Shown: positions 9,783-18,997, counted from the first letter of the stretch. The stretch is DNA of 64,000 nucleotides from Roseobacter sp. SK209-2-6 (GCF_000169455.1 NZ_AAYC01000011.1:1-64000); one strand, 5' to 3'. Made by a program: numbers and translations. The notes: generated by a model from the sequence alone, not told the origin.

Positions 9783-9858
9783 TCAATCAGACCAAAAACA
9801 ATCGATTTGATTTTATGTGACGTTCCCGTGACCCTAAGCGCCAAGCGGAGGGAACCCG

Positions 9859-10671
9859 GTGAACAACGACTATCAGACACTCAAAAACAATTCGATCGAT
9901 GTACAGCGCGATGCGATCCGCTCGGGCGCCTACCAGGGCCATACCGCCGGGCTGGGCCAGGGCCTGTTGCAAGCCAATCTGGCGATCATGCCGCAGGAGT
10001 ATGCGCTGGACTTCATGCGGTTTTGCCAGCGCAACCCCAAGCCCTGCCCGCTGACCGGGGTTTCGGACACCGGCAATCCGATGATGCACACGCTGGGCGC
10101 CGATATCGACATCCGCAGCGATGTGCCCGCTTTTAATGTCTACCGCGATGGTGTGCTGGCGGAGGAGGTCGCCGACATATCAGCGCTCTGGCAGGATGAT
10201 TTTGTCGCCTTCGCGCTTGGCTGCTCCTTCACTTTTGAGCACGCGCTGCAGCGCGCCGGGCTGAACCTTTGGCATATCGAGCAGAACGCCACGGTGCCGA
10301 TGTTCCGCAGCAGCATCGCAACCACCCCGGCCGGGGTCTTCTCCGGCCCCACGGTGGTCAGCATGCGGGCGGTGCCCGAGGCGCGGGTCGCGGAAGTCGC
10401 TGAGATTTCCCGCCGCTACCCGCTGGCCCATGGCGCGCCGCTGCACTGGGGCGACCCGGCAGAGATCGGCATTGAGGACATCGCCCGCCCCGACTGGGGC
10501 GACCCGGCGCCGGTGGGCGCAGGCGAAGTGCCGGTGTTCTGGGCCTGCGGAGTAACGCCCCAGGCTGCGCTGGAAACCGCCAGGTTGCCAATCTGCATCA
10601 CCCATAAACCCGGCTACATGCTGATCACCGATGTCAGCGAAAGCGCCGAAATACCCGACTACCGGACTTGA
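9859..10671 (+). CDS. D-glutamate cyclase family protein (YcsI/DUF1445, putative hydro-lyase)
   Basis: A 270-residue member of the YcsI/DUF1445 family (Pfam PF07286), which includes the mammalian mitochondrial D-glutamate cyclase that makes 5-oxo-D-proline. Family landmarks include PLTGVSDTGNP, the FALGCSFTFEHAL segment and C-terminal ACGVTPQAAL and ITHKPGYMLITD. It starts at a GTG preceded by GGAGGG. It lies first in a run leading to a TRAP transporter and 5-oxoprolinase, which supports a role in the glutamate/5-oxoproline interconversion. Bacterial members are often annotated only as putative hydro-lyases, so the reaction is inferred. Confidence 0.85.
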   Translation: MNNDYQTLKNNSIDVQRDAIRSGAYQGHTAGLGQGLLQANLAIMPQEYALDFMRFCQRNPKPCPLTGVSDTGNPMMHTLGADIDIRSDVPAFNVYRDGVLAEEVADISALWQDDFVAFALGCSFTFEHALQRAGLNLWHIEQNATVPMFRSSIATTPAGVFSGPTVVSMRAVPEARVAEVAEISRRYPLAHGAPLHWGDPAEIGIEDIARPDWGDPAPVGAGEVPVFWACGVTPQAALETARLPICITHKPGYMLITDVSESAEIPDYRT

Positions 10672-10692
10672 GAACTTTCTAGGGAGAAGAAC

Positions 10693-11742
10693 ATGAAACA
10701 GACTGCAAAACTGGCCGCCGCTCTGGCAGCCTCGCTATCGCTGACAGCCAGCGCGGCCCTGGCCGACAACCCAGTTGTGCTCAAGGCCGTGGGCACCTGG
10801 TCCAGCCTGACCAACTATCAGAAACACGAAGGCCCCTTCTTCAACGAGCGCCTGGCAGAGGCCTCCGGCGGCAGCATCGTGGGTGAGATCCAAAGCCAGT
10901 CGGGCCTCGGCCTCAAGGGCTTTGAGATCATGCGCCTGGTGAAGAACGGCGTCTTTGACTTTGCCTTTGGCCTGCCGGGCTATGTGGCGGCGGAAAACGC
11001 CATCTTCGAGGGCGCCGATCTGTCCTCTGTCACCCAGGATATCACCACGCAGCGCCAAGTGGCCGAGGCCTATTACCCCACCATGGAGAAGGCCTTTGCC
11101 GAAATCTACAACGCTAAACTGCTGATGCTCTACCCCTTCCCGAGCCAGACACTATGGTGCAATGCCGAAGTGAACGGCATCGAGGATCTGAAGGGCAAGA
11201 AGATCCGGGTCTATGCCACCACTCTGGGTGACTTTGTCGAAGGGGCGGGCGGCACCTCGGTGACCGTGCCCTTCTCGGAAGTGATCCCGGCGCTGGAAAA
11301 AGGCGTGGTGGACTGCGGCATCACCGGCACCATGTCGGCCTATACCGCCAATTGGCAGCAGGTCGCGACCCATGCCTATACGCTGCGCGTTGGCTGGGGC
11401 CTCGCCTTTGGCGCCATGAATATGGACAAGTGGAATTCCATGTCCGCCGCCCAGCAGGAACTGATGCAAGGTGAAATCGCTGCCCTGAACGAACGCATGT
11501 GGGCCGAGACCGCCACCGAGGATGACGTGGCCATCGCCTGCATCACCGGCGGCGACTGCGCCATTGGCGAAAAAGGCGGCATGAAGCTGGTGCAGCCAAC
11601 GGATGCTGATCTCGCGATCCGCGATCAGATCGCCACCGATGTTGTTCTGGCCCGCTGGGCCGAACGCTGCGGTGCCGATTGCGCCGAGAATTGGAACAAC
11701 ACCGTCGGTAAGGTCCTGGGCCTCAGCGCCAAGGCCAACTGA
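10693..11742 (+). CDS. dctP: TRAP transporter substrate-binding protein (DctP family)
   Basis: A 349-residue periplasmic binding protein with a clear Sec signal peptide (Lys at 3 and 6, hydrophobic core, cleavage after ASAALA near residue 24). The mature part fits the DctP family, with GLGLKGFEIMRLVKNGVFDFAFG early, GKKIRVYATTLGDFVEGAGG centrally and EVIPALEKGVVDCGITG for the ligand pocket. It has a good ribosome site (AGGGAGAA). It precedes dctQ and dctM with a hairpin between. Some Bordetella DctP proteins bind pyroglutamate, and flanking pxp genes make 5-oxoproline the likely ligand here (inference). Confidence 0.92.
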   Translation: MKQTAKLAAALAASLSLTASAALADNPVVLKAVGTWSSLTNYQKHEGPFFNERLAEASGGSIVGEIQSQSGLGLKGFEIMRLVKNGVFDFAFGLPGYVAAENAIFEGADLSSVTQDITTQRQVAEAYYPTMEKAFAEIYNAKLLMLYPFPSQTLWCNAEVNGIEDLKGKKIRVYATTLGDFVEGAGGTSVTVPFSEVIPALEKGVVDCGITGTMSAYTANWQQVATHAYTLRVGWGLAFGAMNMDKWNSMSAAQQELMQGEIAALNERMWAETATEDDVAIACITGGDCAIGEKGGMKLVQPTDADLAIRDQIATDVVLARWAERCGADCAENWNNTVGKVLGLSAKAN

Positions 11743-11757
11743 TCTCTCCCTGAACTT

Positions 11758-11790
11758 GGGCGGTCTCACTGGATCGGGCCGCCCTTTTTT
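11758..11790 (+). terminator. Intercistronic stem-loop with T-run after dctP
   Basis: GGGCGG (11758-11763) pairs with CCGCCC (11779-11784), extendable by two pairs, followed by six T residues. Placed between the binding-protein gene and the membrane subunits, it probably acts as a partial terminator or mRNA stabiliser that raises binding protein above permease levels. Confidence 0.7.
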
Positions 11791-11844
11791 GCATCCTCAT
11801 GCTGCCCATTTTTGCTGCAACCCTTGCCGCCGAGAGGCCCCGCC

Positions 11845-12408
11845 ATGCTTGAAACCCTGCTGAAACACTCCCGCAAGCTGAGCCTCTGGCTCACCTGGGC
11901 GGGCGGCACATTGATCGTGTTCTCGGCCTTTCTGGTCACCTTAGAAGTGCTCTTGCGCAAGATCTTCAATGTCTCGCTGGGGGGCGCGGATGAAATCTCT
12001 GGCTATGCCTTTGGCGTCGCCACGGCTTTTGCCTTCAGCTTTGCCCTGTTTGAACGCGCCCATATCCGGGTCGATGCCCTGATGAACGTGCTGCCCCGCG
12101 CCCTGCATCCGCTGATCAATATGTTCGGGCTGCTGCTGCTCGTGGGCTTTGCCGCCATCGTCACGCTGATGGTCTGGGGCATGGTGGCGGATTCCCTGCA
12201 GCACGGCTCGCGCTCGATCACGCCCCTGCGGGTGCCGCTGGCTCTGCCGCAGATCCCCTGGCTCATTGGCTGGATCCTCTTTGTCGCCTCGGGCCTCTTG
12301 GTGGGGTTGGTGGCAGTGAAGCGCTGGATCGAAGGCAACCAGGCCGGCGTGCAGGACCTAATCGGTGTGAAAACCATTGACGAACAAATCGAAGACGAGA
12401 GCGCCTGA
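11845..12408 (+). CDS. dctQ: TRAP transporter small permease (DctQ family)
   Basis: A membrane protein of 187 residues with four predicted transmembrane helices: about residues 15-38, 52-72, 89-110 and 132-153. This is the usual DctQ layout. The conserved DEISGYAFG segment follows helix 1. I chose the ATG at 11845 because GAGAGG lies just upstream. The reading frame is open 11 codons further back without a better site. It ends 3 bases before dctM, so the two are translated together. It pairs with DctM to form the membrane complex used by DctP. Confidence 0.9.
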   Translation: MLETLLKHSRKLSLWLTWAGGTLIVFSAFLVTLEVLLRKIFNVSLGGADEISGYAFGVATAFAFSFALFERAHIRVDALMNVLPRALHPLINMFGLLLLVGFAAIVTLMVWGMVADSLQHGSRSITPLRVPLALPQIPWLIGWILFVASGLLVGLVAVKRWIEGNQAGVQDLIGVKTIDEQIEDESA

Positions 12409-12411
12409 CCC

Positions 12412-13695
12412 ATGCTGCTGAAGACCCTTCTTATCCTGCTGGCGCTGATCGGCCTGGCGGTTCCCATCGCCGCCTCGCTGGGCTGGCTTGGCCTGATCTT
12501 GCAGTGGAGCGAAAGCCCGATGCCGCTGCACCGCGCCATCTCTGATATGGCCTGGCAGACCAGCACCGATTTCCTGCTGGTGGCAATTCCGATGTTTGTA
12601 ATGCTGGGGGAAATCCTCTTGCGCGCGGGCATCACCGAGAAAATGTATGACGGTATCGTCAAATGGCTGGGCTGGCTTCCTGGCGGCCTGATGCACTCCA
12701 ATATCGGCTCCTCGGCGCTCTTTGCCGCCACTTCCGGTTCTTCGGTGGCCACAGCCGCTACCATCGGCACCGTTGCCATCCCGCAGATCAAGAAGCGCGG
12801 CTATAATGAGCCTCTGTTCTTGGGCACCATTGCGGCCGGCGGCACACTCGGCATTCTGATCCCGCCCTCGATCAACCTCATTCTCTATGGGCTCTTGACC
12901 AATACCTCGGTGCCCGAGCTCTATCTGGCGGGCTTCCTGCCCGGCTTCCTGCTGGCCGCGCTCTTTATTCTGACTGTTGTGGTCATGTGCCTGCTGCGGC
13001 CTAGCTGGGGCGGCGAACGGCTGAGCTATACCTGGGCCGAGCGTTTTCAGGCCCTGCCCGCGCTGGTGCCGCCCCTGGGCATCTTCCTGGTGGTTGTCGG
13101 CTCGATCTATGCAGGTCTTGCCACTCCTACCGAGGCCGCCTCCCTGGGTGTGGTTGCGGCCATGGGGCTGGCGGTGTTCAACGGCAAATTCTCCATCGCA
13201 ATGATGCGCGAAGCCATCGAGGGCACAATGCGCACCACCGCCATGATCATGCTGATTATCATCGCCGCGGTCTTCCTGAACTTTGTCCTCTCGATCATCG
13301 GCCTCACCCAGGCGCTGACCGATTTTGTCACCGGCCTTGGCTGGCCACCGGTGCAGACCATGCTGATGATCGTGCTGATCATGATCCTCATCGGCTGCTT
13401 CATGGAGACGCTTTCAATGCTGCTAACCATGGCGCCGCTGGTTACACCGATCGTGGTAGCGCTCGGCTTTGATCCGGTCTGGTTCGGCATCCTTTTGATG
13501 GTGCTCCTGGAGACCGCGTTGATCACGCCACCCATCGGCATCAACCTTTATGTGGTGCAGGGGCTGCGCAAGACTGGGCCGATGATGGATGTGATGAAGG
13601 GCGCGCTGCCCTTCGTGCTGACCATGTTTGTCATGCTGGGGCTGCTCCTGGCCTTCCCGGGCCTCGCGCTCTGGCTGCCTGCGCTGTTCTACTAA
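12412..13695 (+). CDS. dctM: TRAP transporter large permease (DctM family)
   Basis: This 427-residue polytopic protein has about twelve hydrophobic segments and is the ion-coupled transport subunit of the TRAP system. Typical DctM stretches are visible: PMFVMLGEILLRAGI near residue 60, SNIGSSALFAATSGSSVATA, then GGTLGILIPPSINLILYG, and near the C-terminus LLETALITPPIGINLYVVQG. It follows dctQ by three bases. The next gene pxpB starts 29 bases downstream, so transport and 5-oxoproline hydrolysis are likely on one transcript. Confidence 0.93.
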   Translation: MLLKTLLILLALIGLAVPIAASLGWLGLILQWSESPMPLHRAISDMAWQTSTDFLLVAIPMFVMLGEILLRAGITEKMYDGIVKWLGWLPGGLMHSNIGSSALFAATSGSSVATAATIGTVAIPQIKKRGYNEPLFLGTIAAGGTLGILIPPSINLILYGLLTNTSVPELYLAGFLPGFLLAALFILTVVVMCLLRPSWGGERLSYTWAERFQALPALVPPLGIFLVVVGSIYAGLATPTEAASLGVVAAMGLAVFNGKFSIAMMREAIEGTMRTTAMIMLIIIAAVFLNFVLSIIGLTQALTDFVTGLGWPPVQTMLMIVLIMILIGCFMETLSMLLTMAPLVTPIVVALGFDPVWFGILLMVLLETALITPPIGINLYVVQGLRKTGPMMDVMKGALPFVLTMFVMLGLLLAFPGLALWLPALFY

Positions 13696-13724
13696 CACTC
13701 CAACGATCAGGAAGGATCGGTACT

Positions 13725-14462
13725 ATGGCCCTCTCCCCGGACTGGCCCCGGATATCTGCGCTTGGCTTTGACGGGTTTCTCGTCAGTTTTGGCGAGCATC
13801 TGACTGAAGCCGCCAACCGCGCCGCCCTTGCCTTCCGCGACGCGCTGGAGCGTGAAAGCTGGCCCTCCGCCCGTGAAAGCTCTGCCTCGCTGGTCTCGGC
13901 CTATCTGCGTTTTGACCCCTTGCGACAGGGGCATGCAGAAATCCGCGCGCTGCTACAGGATCTGCTGGCGCGGCAGGACTGGTATCAGGCGCCTTTGCCG
14001 CGCGGCCGCAGACTATGGCATGTGCCCGCCGTCTTTGGCGACACCGCCGCGCCGCAGCTGGGTGAGGCCGCTGCGGCCGCCGGGTTCACGCCGCAAGAGG
14101 CCATCGCCTCGCTGACAGAGCGCCCGGTGCGGATTCAGACCATCGGCTTTGCCCCTGGCCAGCCCTATCTGGGGGAGCTTGCACCGGAATGGGACATCCC
14201 GCGCCAGACAGAACTGACACGGCAAATCCCGGCTGGCGCCCTGGCGGTCGCCATCCGCCAGCTGGTTCTGTTTCCGATGCCAACCCCCACCGGCTGGCGG
14301 CATGTGGCGCAGACTGCCTTCCAACTGTTCCGACCCTTGGGCCAGGATCCCTTCCTCCTGCGCCCCGGCGATGAGATCCGCTTTGAACCCTTGGAGGAAC
14401 AGGCCCTGCCCCGCCTGCAGCAGGATCCTGACGGCGGCGCCCGGTTCGAGGTGATCCGCTGA
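13725..14462 (+). CDS. pxpB: 5-oxoprolinase subunit B (PxpB, KipI/AHS1 family)
   Basis: A 245-residue protein of the allophanate hydrolase subunit 1 family (KipI/PxpB). In E. coli and B. subtilis, PxpA, PxpB and PxpC together form the ATP-dependent 5-oxoprolinase that opens 5-oxo-L-proline to L-glutamate. Family landmarks: the ALSPDWPRISALGFDGFLVSF N-terminus, VHYG-like RRLWHVPAVFG, and the conserved GFAPGQPYLGEL and PTPTGWRH segments. It overlaps the next gene in TGATG, a sign of translational coupling. PxpB and PxpC form the ATP-using subcomplex. Confidence 0.9.
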   Translation: MALSPDWPRISALGFDGFLVSFGEHLTEAANRAALAFRDALERESWPSARESSASLVSAYLRFDPLRQGHAEIRALLQDLLARQDWYQAPLPRGRRLWHVPAVFGDTAAPQLGEAAAAAGFTPQEAIASLTERPVRIQTIGFAPGQPYLGELAPEWDIPRQTELTRQIPAGALAVAIRQLVLFPMPTPTGWRHVAQTAFQLFRPLGQDPFLLRPGDEIRFEPLEEQALPRLQQDPDGGARFEVIR

Positions 14463-15487
14463 TGGCTGAACTCATAGTCAATAGTGCCACGCCTGGCGTC
14501 TCCCTGCAGGACGCAGGACGCGCTGGGTTCCTGGCCCAAGGGGTCTCGCGCGGCGGGGCCGCCGATACGCTGGCCCTGGCGGAGGGCGCGGCGCTGCTGG
14601 GACAGGATCCTTGTTGCGCGGCGCTGGAGATGGCCGGTGCCGGCGGCCTATTCGAAGCCAGCGAGGACCTGCGCATTGCCCTGACCGGCGCGCCGATGCA
14701 GGCCAGTATCGAAGGCACGCCGCTGGTCTGGAATGCCAGCCACCTGCTGCCACGCGGCACCCGGTTGAAGATCGGCGGCTGCACCCGGGGCAGCTACGGC
14801 TATCTGCATATCGGCGGCGGCATTGAAACAGAACAGCAACTTGGCTCGCGCAGCAGCCATGCCGGGGCTGGTTTGGGTCAAATCCTGCAACCTGGTACCC
14901 GGCTTCCAGCGGGTCCCGATCAGGGCACAAAAACCACTGGCCTTCGGCTGCAGCCGGAGGAACGCTTTGACGGCGGCACCCTCAATATTCTGCGCGGGCC
15001 GCAAACCTGCCTGTTCAGCCCGGAGCAGATCGCGGGTTTTGAAAGCGCCCTGTTCCGGCGCGATAGGCGCGGCAACCGCATGGGCGCGGGGCTTACTTCG
15101 GATCAGGTGGATCTTGGCTCCGCCAAGGGCCTCAAGGTCCTCTCGGAAGTGATCGTGCCCGGAGATGTACAGATCACCGGCGATGGCACACCCTTTGTTT
15201 TGCTAAGCGATTGCCAGACCATGGGCGGCTATCCCCGCATCGGCACGGTGCTGCCCAGCGACCTGCCAAAGGTGGCCCAGGCCCGCCCCGGCGCCGCTTT
15301 CCGGTTTCACTTTGTCACCCTGGAGGAGGCGGCAGAGATCGAGGCCCGCGCGGCCGCCCGCCGGGCAGAGCTGCCAAAGGCCCTGCGCCCGCTGATCCGC
15401 GATCCGGGCACGATCTCTGATCTGCTGGCCTATCAGCTTATCAGCGGCATGACCGCCGGCGATGATCTAGAAAGGAACAGGTCATGA
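14462..15487 (+). CDS. pxpC: 5-oxoprolinase subunit C (PxpC, KipA/AHS2 biotin-dependent carboxyltransferase fold)
   Basis: A 341-residue member of the allophanate hydrolase subunit 2 family (KipA/PxpC). Visible landmarks are TPGVSLQDAGRAGFLAQGVSRGG at the start (in the first 40 residues), GYLHIGGGIE, LRGPQTCLFS, DRRGNRMGAGL and GTPFVLLSDCQTMGGYPRIG. The last is a strong family signature. It overlaps pxpB (TGATG) upstream and pxpA (ATGA) downstream, so the three subunits are coupled. It works with PxpB to phosphorylate 5-oxoproline before PxpA hydrolyses the ring (known in the family). Confidence 0.92.
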   Translation: MAELIVNSATPGVSLQDAGRAGFLAQGVSRGGAADTLALAEGAALLGQDPCCAALEMAGAGGLFEASEDLRIALTGAPMQASIEGTPLVWNASHLLPRGTRLKIGGCTRGSYGYLHIGGGIETEQQLGSRSSHAGAGLGQILQPGTRLPAGPDQGTKTTGLRLQPEERFDGGTLNILRGPQTCLFSPEQIAGFESALFRRDRRGNRMGAGLTSDQVDLGSAKGLKVLSEVIVPGDVQITGDGTPFVLLSDCQTMGGYPRIGTVLPSDLPKVAQARPGAAFRFHFVTLEEAAEIEARAAARRAELPKALRPLIRDPGTISDLLAYQLISGMTAGDDLERNRS

Positions 15488-16257
15488 TCACCACTATCGA
15501 CCTCAATGCCGATATGGGCGAAGGCTTTGGCGCCTGGCAGATGGGCGATGACGCGGGCCTCCTGGATCTGGTTTCCTCTGCCAATATCGCCTGCGGGTTT
15601 CATGCCGGCGACCCGGATGTCATGGCGGCCACAATGCGGGAAGCTGTGTCGCGGGGCGTGGGCCTCGGCGCCCACCCCGGTTTTGCCGATCTGCAGGGAT
15701 TCGGGCGCCGTGAGATGCATCTGCCAGCAGCAAGCCTCGCCAATCTTGTCGCCTATCAGACCGGCGCGGCCCAGGCCTTGGCGCGGACCTCCGGCGGCAG
15801 GCTGCGGCATCTGAAGCTGCACGGCGCCCTGGCCAATATGGCGGCGCGGGACCGGGCGATGGCGCAGACCTGCTATACAGCAGCGCTCGACACGGCACCG
15901 GATCTGATCATCATGGCCATGGCTGGCACCGCACAGGAAGACGCGGTGCGCGAACTCGGCTGCCCCGCAGCACTGGAAATTTTTGCCGACCGGGCCTATC
16001 TGCCCGATGGCAGCCTGCTGCCGCGCAGTGAGCCCGGCGCTGTGCTGCATGATGCGGAAGAGATTGCCGCGCGGGTTCTGCAAATGCTGCGAGAAGAGGC
16101 CATTGTTGCCGTGGATGGCAGACGCCTGTCCTGTCGCCTAGATACAATTTGCTTACACGGGGATACCTCTAGCGCCCTGGCGGCTGCCAAAGCCATCAAG
16201 CAAACCCTCAGCCATGCCGGGATTCAAATTGCCCGCTTTGAAGGCGCTACTGCCTAA
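15484..16257 (+). CDS. pxpA: 5-oxoprolinase subunit A (PxpA, LamB/YcsF family)
   Basis: A 257-residue LamB/YcsF-family subunit. The N-terminal signature DLNADMGEGFG and the SANIACGFHAGDP motif hold the metal- and substrate-binding acidic and His residues of this TIM-barrel-like family. Also seen are HPGFADLQGFGRR and HLKLHGALANM, and near the C-terminus DTICLHGDT. It overlaps pxpC by four bases (ATGA). Completing PxpABC, it makes a strong case that the locus degrades 5-oxo-L-proline to L-glutamate. Confidence 0.94.
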   Translation: MITTIDLNADMGEGFGAWQMGDDAGLLDLVSSANIACGFHAGDPDVMAATMREAVSRGVGLGAHPGFADLQGFGRREMHLPAASLANLVAYQTGAAQALARTSGGRLRHLKLHGALANMAARDRAMAQTCYTAALDTAPDLIIMAMAGTAQEDAVRELGCPAALEIFADRAYLPDGSLLPRSEPGAVLHDAEEIAARVLQMLREEAIVAVDGRRLSCRLDTICLHGDTSSALAAAKAIKQTLSHAGIQIARFEGATA

Positions 16258-16265
16258 AGAACATG

Positions 16266-16280
16266 CGTCTAGTTTAGACG
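16266..16280. promoter_or_regulatory. Small palindrome after pxpA
   Basis: CGTCTA GTT TAGACG is a perfect 6-base inverted repeat with a 3-base centre, 8 bases after the pxpA stop. A second hairpin, CCGCCCT (16353-16359) with AGGGCGG (16367-16373), lies nearer the following gene. Either could be a weak terminator or an operator. Neither has a T-run. Confidence 0.3.
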
Positions 16281-16409
16281 GCTGGTCTCCACAATTGCCT
16301 CACTTCTAAACACACAGTTACTACGCGGTTTGATATTGCTATTCGCCACAAACCGCCCTCTGTTTTAGGGCGGGTAAGCCTGACGGCTTCAGCCGACATG
16401 AGGGCACAG

Positions 16410-16895
16410 ATGACGACAACAATTCGACCAGCGAACAAGGATGACGTAGCAGCAATTACCGGGATCTTGAATGAAGCGATCCGGAAGACACTGGTGACAT
16501 TCACAACCACTGAGAAGATTGAGAGTGAAATCGCGGCAAGCATCAATGCGGATGACACCCACTATCTGGTGGCCGAGCAGGCAGGCTGCGTTGTCGGCTA
16601 CGCCTCGTATGGTCCGTTCCGTCAGGGGCCCGGTTACAAGCACACCAAAGAGCATACGATTCACCTAGCCCCCACAGCCAGAGGATCTGGCCTAGGGCGC
16701 GCTTTGATCGAGCAGCTCGCAGAGGAAGCCAGGGCTGAAAATGTTCATGTCCTTGTGGCAGGCATCAGCAGCGCCAATCCGGAGGCAGTCAGTTTTCATG
16801 CTGCCCTCGGCTTTATTAACATAGGACGCATGCCCGAAACGGGTCGCAAATGGGGCCAATGGCTTGACCTGATCCTGATGCAAAAGACGCTGTAA
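16410..16895 (+). CDS. GNAT-family N-acetyltransferase (phosphinothricin acetyltransferase-like)
   Basis: An acetyltransferase of about 161 residues with the GNAT fold. The core acetyl-CoA motif is visible as ARGSGLGRALIEQL (R-x-x-G-x-G/A), preceded by the beta-4 strand EHTIHLAPTARG. C-terminal ALGFINIGRMPETGRKWGQWLDLILM matches the Pat/Bar subgroup, members of which acetylate phosphinothricin or methionine sulfoximine-like amino acids. I chose the ATG at 16410, preceded by AGGG at good spacing. The upstream in-frame ATG (16398) adds four residues. The convergent MocR gene next door often accompanies such acetyltransferases. The natural substrate is unknown. Confidence 0.85.
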   Translation: MTTTIRPANKDDVAAITGILNEAIRKTLVTFTTTEKIESEIAASINADDTHYLVAEQAGCVVGYASYGPFRQGPGYKHTKEHTIHLAPTARGSGLGRALIEQLAEEARAENVHVLVAGISSANPEAVSFHAALGFINIGRMPETGRKWGQWLDLILMQKTL

Positions 16896-16936
16896 GAGAC
16901 CTTCGAAACCACAGTCCCCTCTCACGCGGGAACGCT

Positions 16937-18370
16937 CTAACTCCTTGCGCTATTCGTCACCTGGTCCCTGTTCTCTTCCAAACAAGACTTCAGCACCGCA
17001 AGAGCTGGCTCCATTTCTTCCTCGCTAAAGGCACAAAACCCCAGGATTAGGCCATTGCAGCCAGGGGCTTCTTCGGCGTGTTCTGACAGAGCTTGAAGAC
17101 GGAGGCCCCTGTCTGTGGCAAGCCTGGTCAGGCTGCGATCATCAAAGGCTTCCTTAAGGTGGAAAACCAGTTGCATTCCGGCCTGCGTATCACGGACCAC
17201 ACCAAAATCGGCAAAATCCTCAGCCAGCCGCGACAGAAGATATTTTCGCCGCTCCCCATAGATCCGACGCACCCGTCGAAGGTGGCGATAAAACTCACCG
17301 GAGGTGATAAATTCCGCCAGAGGCTGCTGCGGCATAATGCTCGCCTTTAACCCGCTAGCTCGCATCGATCCCTGGAACCCCTCCAAGAGTTCTTGCGGCA
17401 CGATGGCATAGCCAAGGCGCAGCGCGTTTGAAAAAATCTTGGATAAGCTGCCTATGTAAATCGTTCGGTTCAAACGATCAAAACCCGCAAGCGCCGGGAT
17501 GGGTCGGCCGGCATAGCGGAACTCACTGTCATAGTCGTCTTCGAGGATCCAGGCGTTCTCTTGCAGAGCCCAGCGGAGAAACTCTTGACGGCGCTCCGGT
17601 GACATGGCTCCGCCAAGTGGGAACTGATGCGATGGCGTCAATGCGACGAGTTTTGGCGGCTTGTCTTTCACCGGTAGGGTCGCGCCCTGCTCATCCACCC
17701 GGAGATAGATCGGCTTCAGCCCTTGCGCCCTTACAAAACGGAGCAAAGGCAAATAGCCTGGATCTTCTACGCCGATGCCTTCTCCGGGTTTGGCCAAAAA
17801 CCGCAGGCAAATTTCCAACGCATCCGTTGCCCCCGCAGTGACGATGATTTGGTTCGGGTCAGCTTCGATCCCGCGCCATTCAGACACATGAGCTGCAATC
17901 GCCTGTCGCAGCTCAAAGTTCCCAAATACCCGCCCCCCTTCCAGAAGCTGCTGAGGGTTGCGACGACAGATGCGAGCGATTGTCTTGGCCCATTGCCGAT
18001 AGGGGAATAACCGCATGTCCGGCTGCCCCGCCTCAAAACAGGCCACCTGGCGTGACTTCTCCTCCGGGGCGACCGATTGCAGGGTCATCGCTTCCGAAGG
18101 GAGTTCAACCTCCCCCACCGGGCAAAGGCGATAACCAGAGCCCGGCTGGCTCTGCAAATAGCCCTCTGCAACCAGCTGCTCATAGGCGGTGACAACCGTG
18201 GACCGAGAAACTCCCAACTCGGTTGCGAAGACCCGCGTTGGGGGCAGCAGGCTTCCTGCCGCCAAATCTCCCTTGACCGCACGCATACGAATTCCATCGC
18301 AAATCTGTTCAAAAACCGGGATCCGCGAACCGCGATCGATGGTGAAGGCCAGCCAGGGCATTTGTTTCAT
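16937..18370 (-). CDS. MocR/PdxR-type regulator (GntR helix-turn-helix fused to aminotransferase fold)
   Basis: A 477-residue chimeric regulator. Residues about 10-80 form a GntR winged helix (IRMRAVKGDLAAGSLLPPTR, VSRSTVVTAYEQL). Residues about 110-460 form a fold-type I aminotransferase domain, with PLP-binding Lys311 in the GSLSKIF motif, the Asp-containing LEDDYDSEFRY segment and TAGATDALE for the cofactor phosphate. Such proteins sense PLP or PLP adducts of amino acids and usually control adjacent genes. It is convergent with the acetyltransferase and divergent from the dipeptide-type ABC transporter. The target is not shown by sequence. Confidence 0.93.
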   Translation of the reverse strand: MKQMPWLAFTIDRGSRIPVFEQICDGIRMRAVKGDLAAGSLLPPTRVFATELGVSRSTVVTAYEQLVAEGYLQSQPGSGYRLCPVGEVELPSEAMTLQSVAPEEKSRQVACFEAGQPDMRLFPYRQWAKTIARICRRNPQQLLEGGRVFGNFELRQAIAAHVSEWRGIEADPNQIIVTAGATDALEICLRFLAKPGEGIGVEDPGYLPLLRFVRAQGLKPIYLRVDEQGATLPVKDKPPKLVALTPSHQFPLGGAMSPERRQEFLRWALQENAWILEDDYDSEFRYAGRPIPALAGFDRLNRTIYIGSLSKIFSNALRLGYAIVPQELLEGFQGSMRASGLKASIMPQQPLAEFITSGEFYRHLRRVRRIYGERRKYLLSRLAEDFADFGVVRDTQAGMQLVFHLKEAFDDRSLTRLATDRGLRLQALSEHAEEAPGCNGLILGFCAFSEEEMEPALAVLKSCLEENRDQVTNSARS

Positions 18371-18997
18371 TTTGGCCTGCTCAAAGTTTCAGTTTTGGAG
18401 CTTCAGAACAAACCAAAACGAGGGTGGGAACAACCCCCCTACCCGGCCTTGACCTGGGAGTACTAAAAAATCTTGGTGAGACAAATCCCATCAGGGCGTC
18501 GGCAGCAAAACAATCGGCAGCTTGCCCTGCTGTTGTAGGGCGCCAAACCAAGCAATGTTTAGAAAACGCAACGAGCAGCCCAATCTTTGTCTGCGCAGCC
18601 CTGGAATGGCTTCGTCGTCAATTAGATTCTCGCGAAACACTTGGAAAACGGAGCCGCAGCAAACGGTCGCTAAGCCCCTTGAGCAATCTCGATCAGAGCG
18701 GTTTTTGCAATCGTAAATGTTGGTGTGAATCGTCGCTCAGCTTCGCAGGGCGCTTTCGAAAAAACACTAGAGCTCTTTAGCTGATGAAAAAAGTCAGGAA
18801 GTGTTTTGGGCGGGATCAGATCCATGCGCACGGCGGATCCGAACGCTTGGTTCGAGAAAGTTCCATTATTTAACAGGATCTTATTGTTCGTTTTCCGCTC
18901 TATGTGGATGTGACATAACCCTATGCAAAACCAGCATTTGCAGCTCTCCCTTTAGTAGACCTAGGCTTTGGGCAATAGAAAAACAGGGAGTAAGACT
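18371..18997. other. Intergenic region between the MocR gene and the ABC transporter operon
   Basis: About 630 bases with no convincing gene. Short open frames exist on the plus strand but have no ribosome site or recognisable protein signal. The stretch must hold the divergent promoters for the MocR gene and for the binding-protein gene, but I could not pick boxes with confidence. Confidence 0.5.

Noticed and set aside
18424-18780. 118-codon open frame in the intergenic region before the ABC operon
   Set aside because: No ribosome site, no family resemblance and a composition unlike neighbouring genes. I treat the region as non-coding.
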